From assembly GCA_905178155.1 (NCBI GenBank), contig CAJINV010000005.1, positions 4,713,394 through 4,777,393 on the forward strand: a stretch of DNA of 64,000 bases, written 5' to 3'. The translations under genes were made by a program, and so were the position numbers. Shown here piece after piece: positions 1 through 10,245 of the stretch; the stretch's first letter is position 1; every line of letters starts with the position of its first letter. The stretch comes from Amoebophrya sp. A120. Lineage: Eukaryota > Sar > Dinophyceae > Syndiniales > Amoebophryaceae. The notes beneath the pieces were generated by a model, which saw nothing but the letters and a program-made list of their open reading frames with translations, was not told where the DNA came from and ran no database searches.

Positions 1-450
1 AAAAGGGTCCGGCAATTTCTCGCCGCGAGTTTTTGCGACCAACCGCGAGGCGAAAAACCGCAGCCCCGGAAGGGGCACAACCCCCAGAATCCGCCCGGGG
101 AGAAGTATTGCCGACAGAAAAATCTGCATTGCGGACTCGACCTCGCACCAGAGGAGAAAAAGAGGCCAAAAAGGGTCCGGCAATTTCTCGCCGCGAGTTT
201 TTGCGACCCACCGCGAGGCGAAAAACCACAACCCCGGAAGGGGCACAACCCCCAGAATCCGCCCGGGGAGAAGTATTGCCGACAGAAAAATCGGCATTGC
301 GGACCCGACCTCGCACCAGAGGAAAAAAAGAGGCCAAAAAGGGTCCGGCAATTTCTCGCCGCGAGTTTTTGCGGCCCGCCGCGAGGAGAAAAAACCAGCC
401 GAAAAAGTGGCCACATCCCCAGAGTCCGCCTCGGGGAACGGGAAGGGAAG
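1..450. repeat. 168-bp tandem repeat, right end of an array
   Basis: The landmark AAGGGTCCGGCAATTTCTCG recurs at 3, 171 and 339, giving an exact 168-bp period. The third copy decays after about 380. The array runs off the left edge. 168 is a multiple of three, so a plus-strand frame stays open across the copies (33-491), with a 56-residue Arg/Lys/Pro-rich repeat. I see no start context or homology that makes this a gene. Confidence 0.9.
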
Positions 451-1303
451 TCCTACGAGTACGACTGACTCTTGCAATACATGTATGTTGACATCATAAA
501 AACAGACAACGCCAGCACTCAACAAAGCGCGATGGTGATGGTTCCAAAACAATAGAAAAAGAAAATGATCAACCACGGAACCATTGACGAAAAAGCATGT
601 AAAAACGCTGAAGGAAAAGCACGAACGAAGAAACAATCATCGAAACGCGAAGCGGAACTGGATGGATCCTCATTTTCGACATACCTATAACCTTCTGTGA
701 CAAAAGTATAGTGATTGAGCGCCTCCTTCTGAGAAGGGAGATGATCCAGAAATGATTGTCCATATCGCGGCCGATCATGTGTAGTTCTAGTTCTAGACCA
801 GCTGTGCGACTGATGGTGTTTGCATAGCAGGAACTAATATGGCACCGATCCTCCGTACGAGAGGCGTTCAATCCTATCTTCTGGCTTGTACAGTCCAAGG
901 TGCACGATCACCGTGATGGAAGAACACCTTCTAAGGAAGTGGGTTGTTCTTCTAGCGTTTTCTGTTTTATACGCCATAATTTCACCCGGAGTCTCATATT
1001 TATTGTTCTGTCGTGAAATAATTCATCAAGCAAAAGCGCAAACAAAAGGTCTACTTCGCGAGAAGTGTCGTAGTTGGCAGCTCATGTTGTTCGTCGTAGA
1101 AAGTTCGTTCTTGTTTTGCATTGAATTATGCTGGTAGTCACGACCTGCGAGTACATTCCTGCTTGTTGTCGTGTGGTAGTCAAAGTCATTTTGGTCTACT
1201 TAAATGTCCTCTTCCCTACTGGGTCTCGTGTAACCCAACTTCGCAGGAGTTCATGTGCAGGATGAACGCAGTCCGACGACAATGCTGTCGCAAATAAACA
1301 CGT
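451..1303. other. No gene recognised
   Basis: Short overlapping frames on both strands with no conserved motif, repeat or inverted-repeat element that I could identify. It contains the presumed 3' flank of the protein C10 homologue. Confidence 0.5.
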
Positions 1304-2114
1304 TTAATCGCAAACCTCGGCCTCGCAGCACCCGGCATCGCAGGACTTTTCACTTGGCATGTTCCCCGTGAAGGCCTGCATGAGAAATCCGACTTTGTGT
1401 TGCATATCCGGGTCTTTGGCAGCGTGCATCTGAATCTGGAAGACACCTGATTTTGCATTGAAAAATCTGGGTTTCGTTTTTATTTTGCATAGCAAGCATC
1501 ACAAACACAATTCCACGTACTGCATATGCATGAGAAAGCCATAAAAGATCGTCTATAATACCCATCATCAGTTCCGTTTCCTGAAATCCCAAAGCCGCCA
1601 TCAAATCCCCTACGATCTCCGTGACCGCTGCTGGAAACTTCTGCATTTTTGCCATCATGGGGTTCTCCGCGTTGTTACATTCGTCGACCAAATCCGTTAA
1701 CTTCTTCTTGTTTCCTGTATTGTGAAGAAAAATTCCCCTCCCCCATACCAAAACTGCTTTCTTCTGAAAATTTGTGATGCTGATTTGAGACCACAGATCG
1801 TCTCTGTATTGCAAGAAGGCAAATCCAAAAACCTCGCCGCGTCCTGCTGGCAATTTGTAATGCTGTATGGCCTACGGATGATATGCCTGCCTTGCTAGGC
1901 GCCTACACCAGAACGCTCCTCCTCCAGCATTGTATCTGCCTGCAGTCCTCTACTACAAGACAAAGCCGATTTGTGTACACAAGTCCCGCATCACAGATTT
2001 CCATTTCGATATGGGGCGGGGGGATTTTTCCTTTTGATATCCTGGCTGCTGAAACCGGTTCCAGATTTCGTCCAGGGCGGTTTTCGCCTGCTCGGGAGTG
2101 AGTTGTGGCGGCAT
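1304..2114 (-). CDS. Protein C10 (C12orf57/GRCC10) family homologue
   Basis: Three exons: 2114-2040, 1717-1562 and 1446-1304. Exon 1 starts at ATG 2114 and reads MPPQLTPEQAKTALDEIW. Exon 2 carries KMQKFPAAVTEIVGDLM and the AxGF motif. Exon 3 carries HAAKDPDMQHKVGFLMQAF. The order and spacing match protein C10: LSxEQAKxxLxE near the N-terminus, a KMLQF-like helix, a YGF-like turn, then an A-x-DPE-like helix. The length (about 120 residues) also fits. Intron 1 is an introner whose removal with one TCCTG duplicate gives an in-frame QQPGNKKK join. Intron 2 (1561-1447) is a normal GT-AG intron, phase 1. C10 is a small helical protein; its role in protists is not known to me. The last 15 or so residues are Cys-rich (DAGCCEAEVC), unlike animal C10 tails. 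Confidence 0.8.
1718..2039. mobile_element. Introner, family B (GC-tract TIR)
   Basis: Terminal inverted repeats contain AATTCCCCTCCCCCATA at the left and TATGGGGCGGGGGGATTTTT at the right. The flanking target duplication is TCCTG (1713-1717 and 2040-2044). It lies in the C10 gene and forms its first intron, with no GT-AG borders. Confidence 0.85.
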
Positions 2115-2884
2115 CTTTTGGTAAAGGAAATGGTCGTGGTAGGTACGGGGAACAAGTAGGGGTTGTTCACCGTAAATTCCTAAATTTGAAGAAGCAGTAC
2201 TAGAGTCTTCGTTAGAAAAAAGTTGTCCGCTGGGACGGTGAAGATCTAACTAGGAACTTTCTTGCAACTCGCTTGACTTGTCCCGCCTGAACAGAAATAG
2301 ACGTAAAATCGGCCTTTCTTTTTTTGCTAGATTGCGCTAAGTATCTTCAACAGCCAGAAGTTTTGATCGTTTTTCCCACCGTGTGAGTTGTGTGGTAAGT
2401 AAAACTGTTTGGTTCGTTCGACCGTTTTAGATGGATCTCCTCGATAACTACAGATCGAAAAAGAAGTTGGATCAACTCTTGAATGAAAAGCAGGCTTCTA
2501 ATTTGATTGGAACAGCAGCCGGAGAAGAAGCGTAGAAAGCAGAGGACGGACGGAGCCCCGCGGCGACGCCACCTTTTCCTTAGTCAATGTCAATTCTGGA
2601 GCTGCTGGCAACTATCATACACTCGTCTCAGTTAGTTTTGCTTCTTCAGAAAAACTTACAAGCTAGTATTAAAGTTCAATTTTTCTTGTTGTTCTGAAGC
2701 TGGTACATTAACCTATTTTGTACAAGTTTCAGCTTCCGGATCGGGAGTTTTTTACAAGTGACACTTCATTCTTTGAATTTCCAACTCACTTGTCTAGTCG
2801 GCAGACGAAACATGCGACTCCAAAGCGAGCAGGGTTCGTTGTGCTGCCGAAATAAACTCGTTCATTCTGTCTGACAAAATGTCA
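2115..2884. other. Intergenic; one possible 34-codon ORF
   Basis: Mostly featureless. A plus-strand frame at 2431-2535 runs ATG to TAG and encodes a charged peptide beginning MDLLDNYRSKKKLDQLL. It could be a small gene, an exon or chance. It follows a pyrimidine tract near 2320-2335, which might act as a trans-splice acceptor, but no spliced-leader evidence is visible. Confidence 0.3.
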
Positions 2885-5800
2885 CTACTGCTGAAGCCGC
2901 AAAACCTGACTGTTGCTCCGGCCTGCCGTTCCTGGCGTGCCACCGCGGGCATTGTTGCTGCTAGTGGTCGTTCCGGAGTGATTTGCGTTGCTGTTTATTC
3001 CACCCCCGCCCCCTGCTCTGGTACTGTTCTTGTTCACGACATTCGGACTGGTAGACAACGCGTGGAGCTTCAGCGCCGGGCTCGTTTTTATCGGAGATGA
3101 CTTCAAGTTAGCACTACCTGCGTCTTGCTTTTTCTCATTCACAGAAACCGAATTATCAGAAGAGGAGGATTCCGGCGTGTAGGGATTTATCGTCCCAGTC
3201 TTTACCGGAATCGGGGTACGGGCTGAGAAAACGCCTTTGCTTTTCCTCCCAGCACCCAACCTGCCGCTGTAGGATTGTTTCGCTAGCTTCTGCTCGGTTC
3301 CGGCGACAAAGGGGTCTTCGAGCGGAGGGGAGAGACTCGGTCGCTTCTTCTTGGCGAATGTGGTTATTTGGTTTGTTTCATTCGCCGACTCGTCCTGCTT
3401 CTCTTCACTACTCTGTGTGGGTCGCTGTGGTTGCGGAACTAGTGCTGCTGCGGAGGAGGCCGAGGCGGAAGAGGAAGATAAAACAGGAGACGTCGTGTTT
3501 TTCACTTCCTGCTGTTCTTGCGCATTATTGCCAATCACCGCAGAGGTTCTACCTGCAGCTCCAGTGCCAGTAGGTGGACCATCTTCAGTACGTTGTTGTC
3601 CTATTCGGCTCGCTGACCAGACTTCTGAATCTTGTGCTATCGTAGACTTCACTTCTGATTTTCTCCGTTGTTTGTTTTGAAGATACTTGATCACAATTTC
3701 TCCCTCGTCATTGTAAATATTATCCAAAGGTGGGTAGACAGAGGAATCCTGGGTGAACAAGTAGGGTTGAGGATCAGGTACACCTCGCGACGACGACGAA
3801 GAGGACGATGTCGACGGTACTTCTAACAGAGGTCCACCCTGTTGTAGAAACTCCACCCCTTGTCCTCCTTGACCTTGTGCAATGTCCCGTAGCAGCGCTT
3901 CGCTGGTCTTGCGAAATTCCGCGAGTTTGTCCTCCGGCAAAATTTCTAAATTCGCTAGTTCTTCTTGACTCAAATTCGGCACCCAATCCTCCGACTGACT
4001 GCAATCTTCGCTGTCCGAGTTGTTCGCGCGGCCGTTGGCGCGGCCCTGGAAGTGTGTCTTTTTTTTTCAAGATTTGAATTTGTACTTCATCCTACCATCC
4101 TGGTATCAGAAAGAGATACTGCAATGCGTTGACCCGTCTCTTCGAGATGAAGAGGAAAAATCTTGGACATTGGACATGTCATGCCCAAAAAATGTCCAAT
4201 CTTGGACATTGGACATTTTTGGACATGAGAAAAAATGTCCAATTTGGACATCCGAGTGTCCAACCAGATGTCAAAAAAAAACTAGCTAGAACTTGGACAA
4301 CGCAAGACAAATTCAATCGTCCTACCATCCTGGTATCAGAAAGAGATACTACTTTGCGTTGCCCCGTTTCTTCGAGATGAAGAGGAAAAATCTTGGACAT
4401 TGGACATGCCAAAAAAATGTCCAATCTTGGACATTGGACATTTTTGGACATGAGAAAAAATGTCCAATTTGGACATCCGCGTGCTCAACCAAATGTCCAA
4501 AAGAATCTAGCTAGAACTTGCACAACGCAAGACAAATTCAGTCATCATACCATCCTGGTACCAGAAAGAGATAGGACTATGAGTTGCCTTATCTCTTCAC
4601 AATGCGGAGGAAAAATCTTGGACATTGGACATGCCCAAAAAATGTCCAATCTTGGACATTGGACATTTTTGGGCATGAGAAAAAATGTCCAATTTGGGCA
4701 TCTGAGTGTCCAACCAGATGCCAAAAACAAACTAGGTAGAACTTGGACAACGCAAGACAAGTTCAATCATCCTACCATCCTGGTATCAGAAAGAGGCACT
4801 ACTTTGCGCTGCCCCGTTTCTTCGAGATGAAGAGGAAAAATCTTGGACATTGGACATGCCAAAAAAATGTCCAATCTTGGACATTGGACATTTTTGAACA
4901 TGAGAAAAAATGTCCAATTTGGAGATCCGCGTGTCCAACCAGATGTCAAAAAAAAACTAGCTAGAACTTGGACAACGCAAGACAAGTTCAGTCATCCCAC
5001 CATCCTGGTATCAGAAAGAGATACTACTTTGCGTTGCCCCGTTTCTTCGAGATGAAGAGGAAATATCTTGGACATTGGACATGCCAAAAAAATGTCCAAT
5101 CTTGGACATTGGACATTTTTGGACATGAGAAAAAATGTCCACTTTGGACATCCGCGTGCTCAACCAAATGCCCAAGAGAATCTAGCTAGAACTTGCACAA
5201 CGCAAGACAAATTCAGTCATCATACCAGCCTGGTACCAGAAAGAGATAGGACTATGAGTTGCCCTATCTCTTCACAATGCGGAGGAAAAATCTTGGACAT
5301 TGGACATGCCCAAAAAATGTCCAATCTTGGACATTGGACATTTTTGGGCATGAGAAAAAGTGTCCAGCTTGGGCATCCGAGTGTCCAACCAGATGCCAAA
5401 AACAAACTAGGTAGAACTTGGACAACGCAAGACAAGTTCAATCATCCTACCATCCTGGTATCAGAAAGAGGCACTACTTTGCGCTGCCCCGTTTCTTCGA
5501 GATGAAGAGGAAAAATCTTGGACATTGGACATGCCAAAAAAATGTCCTATTTGGAGATCCGCGGGTCCAACCAGATGTCAAAAAAAAACTAGCTAGAACT
5601 TGGACAACGCAAGACAAATTGAGTCATCCCACCATCCTGGTATCAGAAAGAGATACTACTTTGCGTTGCCCCGTTTCTTCGAGATGAAGAGGAAAAATCT
5701 TGGACATTGGACATGCCAAAAAAATGTCCAATCTTGGACATTGGACATTTTTGAGCATGAGAAAAAATGTCCAATTTGGACATCCGCGTGCCCAAACAGA

Positions 5801-7889
5801 TGTCCAACAAAATCTAGCTAGGATTTGGACAACGCAAGACAAATTCAGTCACCCTACCATCCTGGTATCAGAAAGAGATACTATTTTGCGTTACCCCGTC
5901 TCTTCGAGATGAAGAGGAAAAATCTTGGACATTGGACATGCAAAAAAAATGTGAATGTCCAATCTTGGACATTGGACATTTTTGGACATGAGAAAAAATG
6001 TCCAATTTGGACATCCGCGCGTCCAACCAGACGTCCAAAAAAATCTAGCTAGAACTTGGACAACACAAGACATATGCAGTCGTCCTGCCATCCTGTTCCT
6101 GGTATCAGAAAAAGATACTATTTTGCGTTGCCCCGTTTCTTCGAGATGAAGAGGAAAAGTCTTGGACATTGGACATCCCAAAAAAATGTCCAATCTTGGA
6201 CATTGGACATTTTTGGACATGAGAAAAAATGTCCAATTTGGACATCCGCGTGTCCAAGCTAGCAGATGCCCAAAAAAATCTAGCTAGAACTTGGACAACA
6301 CAAGACATATTCAGTCGCCCTCCCATCATGGTATCAGAAAAAGATACTATTTTGCGTTGCCCCGTTTCTTCGAGATGAAGAGGAAAAGTCTTGGACATTG
6401 GACGTGCCAAAAAAATGTCCAATCTTGGACATTGGACATTTTTGGACATGAGAAAAAATGTCCAATTTGGGCATCCGCGTGCTCCACCAAATGTCGATGT
6501 CCAAAAAAACTCTACTAGTCATATGTTCCGGAGAACCAAGATAGCAAAATCGGGAAAATTGGGAAAACGAAAAAAGAAATCACGCAAGCGTCCTGGTGTG
6601 GCTCTAGTCATTCTCGATCATCGGACTCCGTTGGGCATATGCTGCTCGTGCTCCACCCTGTGCAGCATCGTCTCGAACCGGACAGCCGCAACACTATCTC
6701 AATACTACTCCGGATTTTAGCGTAAAAAAGGGCTTTGGAAACGCAGCCGCGCTGAAAGAAATTTGCCGCAGAAGACTCACAGCAAAATTTTCATGAGAGT
6801 CCGCGAACAAATTTTGCTCATGGAAATCGGGACAAAAGAGTCCGCTTCAAAATTTCGAAACAAAATAAAAAACAAAACCCGAAACAAAATTTCGAAACAA
6901 AATTAGAAAACAAAATCGCGAAAAAAAAATCTAAACTAATGCAACAAAATCGCGAAAACCGGAAAATAGGTGGCGCGAGCGAAAACAAAATTGCTCCGCG
7001 CCGATTTTCATTGCGATTTCAATGGGTTTTCGTGGGTCCGGCGGTTTTCGCGATTTTGTTCACAAAACTGCATTTTGAATTTTCCGCAGCGGAACGGGGA
7101 CCTGAGGCTTGCTGCGGAAAAATTGGCGGCGCCCGGCGTCAAATTTTGCCCGGGGGGCGGGCAGCGTCAATTTCAGGCGGGCGCCGGGCAACGGAATTTT
7201 GGCGGGCGGCGTGCAGGAATTTGAGCGGCGGCCTGCGGCGCCGAGTTTTGTTCGCGCGACTGCCTCTGCGGTTTTGCTCGCTCTGTCACATCGATGGGCG
7301 TGCGAGTTTTGTTTCCGAAAGGACGAGCGAAACACGAGCGCAACCCGGAGCCCCACAAGGACAAGGCTTCGCATGCCGTGGGCACTTACCGCGCTCCTTC
7401 TTTTTTTCCTTCTCTCTCACAACCGTCAAAATTTAAATACCATATAATTTTTTTTCCAGATTTTGCAGATTTTGCCATCTTGGGTCTCGGAACATATGAT
7501 ACTAGAACTTGGACAACGCAAGAGAACTTCAATTTGTATATTCATATTGTAATTGTTTGTCATGCTCATGCAGGTTCACAATGAGCATTAACGTTCTTGC
7601 CAACATGTAGTCGGAATCAGCATTCGAGTTGGACTTCAATTTGGTCAACAAGCATAATCCGATCTTCAAAGACTTCAGCCTATATTACCTGTTGCCCCCC
7701 GCGTCCTCTGCCCGCGGGTCCGTTTCCGCCCGTGCTTCCATTTCCAGTCGCTGCAGCAGTATTGCGATTCCTATCGTGGTTTATCTCGGCGAAGGCTGCG
7801 AAGTCATCATGTCCGGATGGATACCGGTCGTAGGGATCCATCAGATCGTCCGTGGGATCGGCGTCCCACCACTGCCGCAGGGAGATCAT
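2885..7889 (-). CDS. Two-exon gene for a disordered acidic/Ser-rich protein with a 3.6-kb intron
   Basis: Exon 1 is 7889-7689 and exon 2 is 4045-2885; the spliced product is about 453 residues. ATG 7889 is the first Met after an in-frame TAA. Exon 1 ends GGCAACAG followed by GTAATA. Exon 2 is preceded by TTCCAG. Both are phase 0, and the Gly/Arg/Asn-rich run continues smoothly across the join (GRGRGGQQ to GRANGRANN). The protein starts with Trp/Asp-rich sequence (MISLRQWWDADPTDD), then an acidic segment, then a likely helical stretch (LSQEELANLEILPEDKLAEF), and ends in long Ser/Thr/Asn-rich low-complexity sequence. No domain recognised. The large intron contains the 225-bp array and a transposon. 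Alternative: exon 1 and exon 2 are unrelated and the ORF starts inside exon 2. Confidence 0.6.
4090..6512. repeat. 225-bp tandem array (11 copies) rich in GGACAT hairpins
   Basis: The landmark CTGGTATCAGAAAGAGA recurs near 4100, 4330, 4555, 4780, 5005, 5230, 5455, 5637, 5862, 6099 and 6328. The usual spacing is 225 bp; one copy is deleted to about 182 and a few are expanded. Each unit holds several inverted GGACATT/AATGTCC blocks that would fold. Copies at 4330-5004 and 5005-5636 repeat the same A-B-A' pattern, so a 675-bp higher-order repeat is present. The array sits wholly inside the intron of the surrounding minus-strand gene. Confidence 0.92.
6519..7499. mobile_element. Non-autonomous TIR transposon inside the 225-bp array
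   Basis: The left end begins TCATATGTTCCGGAGAACCA. The right end is its inverted partner (TGGGTCTCGGAACATATGA), about 32 bp of TIR with a few mismatches and a one-base gap. TACTAG flanks both sides (6513-6518 and 7500-7505) as a 6-bp target duplication. Array sequence (AGAACTTGGACAACGCAAGA) resumes immediately at 7504, showing insertion into a repeat unit. The interior has A-rich GAAACAAAAT repeats (about 6840-6960) and a GC-rich part. No transposase motif is visible. Confidence 0.82.
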
Positions 7890-8479
7890 CTTTGCTTACG
7901 AATGCTGGTGGGGTTGAGAGCGAATTGAGGTGGGTCGATTTCACCACATAGGAAATAGGATACTATCATACAAAAAACCGAAGATTGGATATCGAAATTC
8001 CTATTTCACAAAATTTAAATTATCATCAACACACTTCACTACAACCGCGGCTATTGAAGCTGATATTGCAAATTATGCGTGCTGAGATTTATTGTTCTGG
8101 TTCCCGCTTACTTTAATCCCCTCACAAGAACCCTTCGCGCGTCCAAAACGAAACCTAGGTAGCCTGCAGGAAATATTGCAGGCACTTACACTTATTCTCG
8201 GGAAGCGAGTCGAACGCGAGTACAATTTTCACGAACAGCCTAAACATATTTTAAATAAGTTTGTGTATTCACTCATTCTCTCACGATCCCACGATGAGTT
8301 TTTCAACGAACGACGACGCGAAGATATCGCTGCAATGCTGCCGATTTTTACCCTTTCGCATTCGTCAATCACCAACCTTGAGACTATGAGGCGACACGAA
8401 CTATGGAGCAGGGCCCATCGAATATCAGAACACATTATCAAACACACTCACCATTGCTAGCCTAGACAGAGCCAGAGGC
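7890..8479. other. Intergenic, upstream of the two-exon gene
   Basis: AT-rich. A 122-codon plus-strand frame (8092-8460) has no recognisable motif and I do not call it a gene. Confidence 0.4.
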
Positions 8480-9960
8480 AGACGCGTCGAATAAAAATGA
8501 AAGTAACGCACAAGACGGCCGCCACGCGCGACTGCGCAGGCACGCCACCTTTATGCACCCCGGCAAGAGGCCTGGCCGGTACAGCACGCAGGCGCCAGCC
8601 CCTTAGCTAGTAACGAACGAAGGGCCCCGAGGGCCTGCGCGCAACGCAAGTCAACGGGCCCGCGGGGCCACAGAAACAAAGCCGCCGCGGGGGGCGCTCG
8701 CGGGCGCGCGGCGCTCTGCGCGGGGGCGGACAGCAAGCAACGCGCGGCGCGTCGGTCGCCCGCGGACGGCGCGGTAGGCGCCCCCAAAGCCGGCCCGGCG
8801 GGGCCAGCAACAACATCGCCAGGGCCCCGGGCCACCGGGGCGGGGGGGGCGAGGCGAATCACGAAACACGGCCCCCAGGCAGCGCCGCGCGCCCGCGGCT
8901 CCTCGTAATGGGCCGGCGCCGGCCCGCCCGGTGTGTCCGTATGCTGGTCGGAATACGCGCCCGGCGAGTTTTGCCCGTTCTTCTCCAGTCTTTTCTTGGA
9001 CAGCTTCACGCGCGGCATGGTCGCTGCCTGTTAATTTCGACAGCTTTTGGCAGCGGGCTGGGGCGGAAATATCGCCACAAAATCGCAAAGCTTGCCGGCT
9101 GATGCGGTTGCCTGGGGGCTTTCGCTTCCGCACCACAACGCGCGCGCTCCTTTTGCAAGCACCGCGCGAACCATAGGGGCCAAAGGCGTCCGCCTCGTTC
9201 AAGTCGCACACCATAGCGACAAAGCCGCGGGGGATGCCCCGGGGGGGGCTTGCAAAGAGTCAAGGGCCCGCGGCCCGGCTCCTGCCGCGCCTCTGTTCTT
9301 CATCAATCTCGCCGGGGCCTGCAAACAACAAGCAGACGCGTGGCACCGAAGTGGTGCAGGTGAATAGCTGGCCAAACTATCGCACGCGGCCCGGCCTCGG
9401 CTACTTTTGCCCCAAACCACGCGCGTCAGATGGTTGCGGATATCAATCTTCAGGCAACAGAACCACGCGGCGACACCGGGCCGCCCCTGCGCTAGCTTTC
9501 GCACCCTCCAAACCCCCCGGGCCACCTCGCGGCGCTCATGCTCGCGGCGCCCCTGCAGCTCGGGCGCGGCTTTTTTTTTTTAAAGCCCGGGCCCGCGCCC
9601 ACCGGCCGAAGATACTTACTGACCCGGGGGGGGCCCACTGCCCACGGGGGCGCAACTGCCTCGCTTCGGGCGCGCATTTCTCGCGCGCCGCCACTACATT
9701 CGGAGGGCGCGCGTCGCTGCGCGCCAGGCACGTCGACGGCATTGCGCGGGGCGGCGAAATGTGCGCCAGTGGCTCAGCCAGGCCGCGCGGGAACAAAATG
9801 CAGCCGCGCCCGACCAAAGTCGGGGCCCATGCGCCCTATCTCCCTTGCCGATATATTTCAGAAACAGAGGGGGCGCCCAACCATACGACCGCGTTTTCAG
9901 TACCCGTTGGAACACAGACTCGCAACAACTACAGGCCCCACTCTAGTGCGCGGAGGGGTG
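8480..9960. other. GC-rich island, no supported gene
   Basis: Composition shifts abruptly to very high GC with runs of G and C. Long frames are open on both strands, as expected from base composition alone. Predicted peptides are Ala/Arg/Pro/Gly-rich without motifs. It resembles in character the interior of the GC-rich introner at 17636-18624, but I saw no terminal repeats here. Confidence 0.5.
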
Positions 9961-10245
9961 TGACTCTCAGAAGCCCAACTCTGTTGCCAAAGTGATTGCC
10001 TCCTCGGCTTGTTGTAAAAGTCAAGAAGCCTCCGGTTATCTGGGACCGTTCCCGCTTATGTAGTTCATCGAGGCTCTCGAACAGGAAAAATATAGCAGAC
10101 TTGTACACAACACTAGTACAGCAGAGAGTGGGAAACTCATCAAGCACGAGCACCAAGCGATGCGCATTGTCAATTGATCATCGCCGATAGAAAAAAAACT
10201 GCGTCATCTTCCTCTTTGCTTCTTTTCTTCTATTTTGTTCTTCAC

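Noticed and set aside
1883-2101. Plus-strand frame with SIWGGGIFPFDI
   Set aside because: This is the translated right arm of a family B introner; the same peptide appears at 43.5 kb for the same reason.
4129-6449. Many 70-145-codon frames across the 225-bp array (MDIGHAKKMSNLGHW type)
   Set aside because: They are translations of hairpin repeats on both strands inside an intron.
8092-8460. 122-codon plus-strand frame
   Set aside because: No motif, an overlapping minus frame of similar quality, and no repeat support.
9234-9995. 253-codon plus-strand frame in the GC island
   Set aside because: Pro/Arg/Gly/Ala-rich with competing open frames on the other strand; expected from high GC alone.
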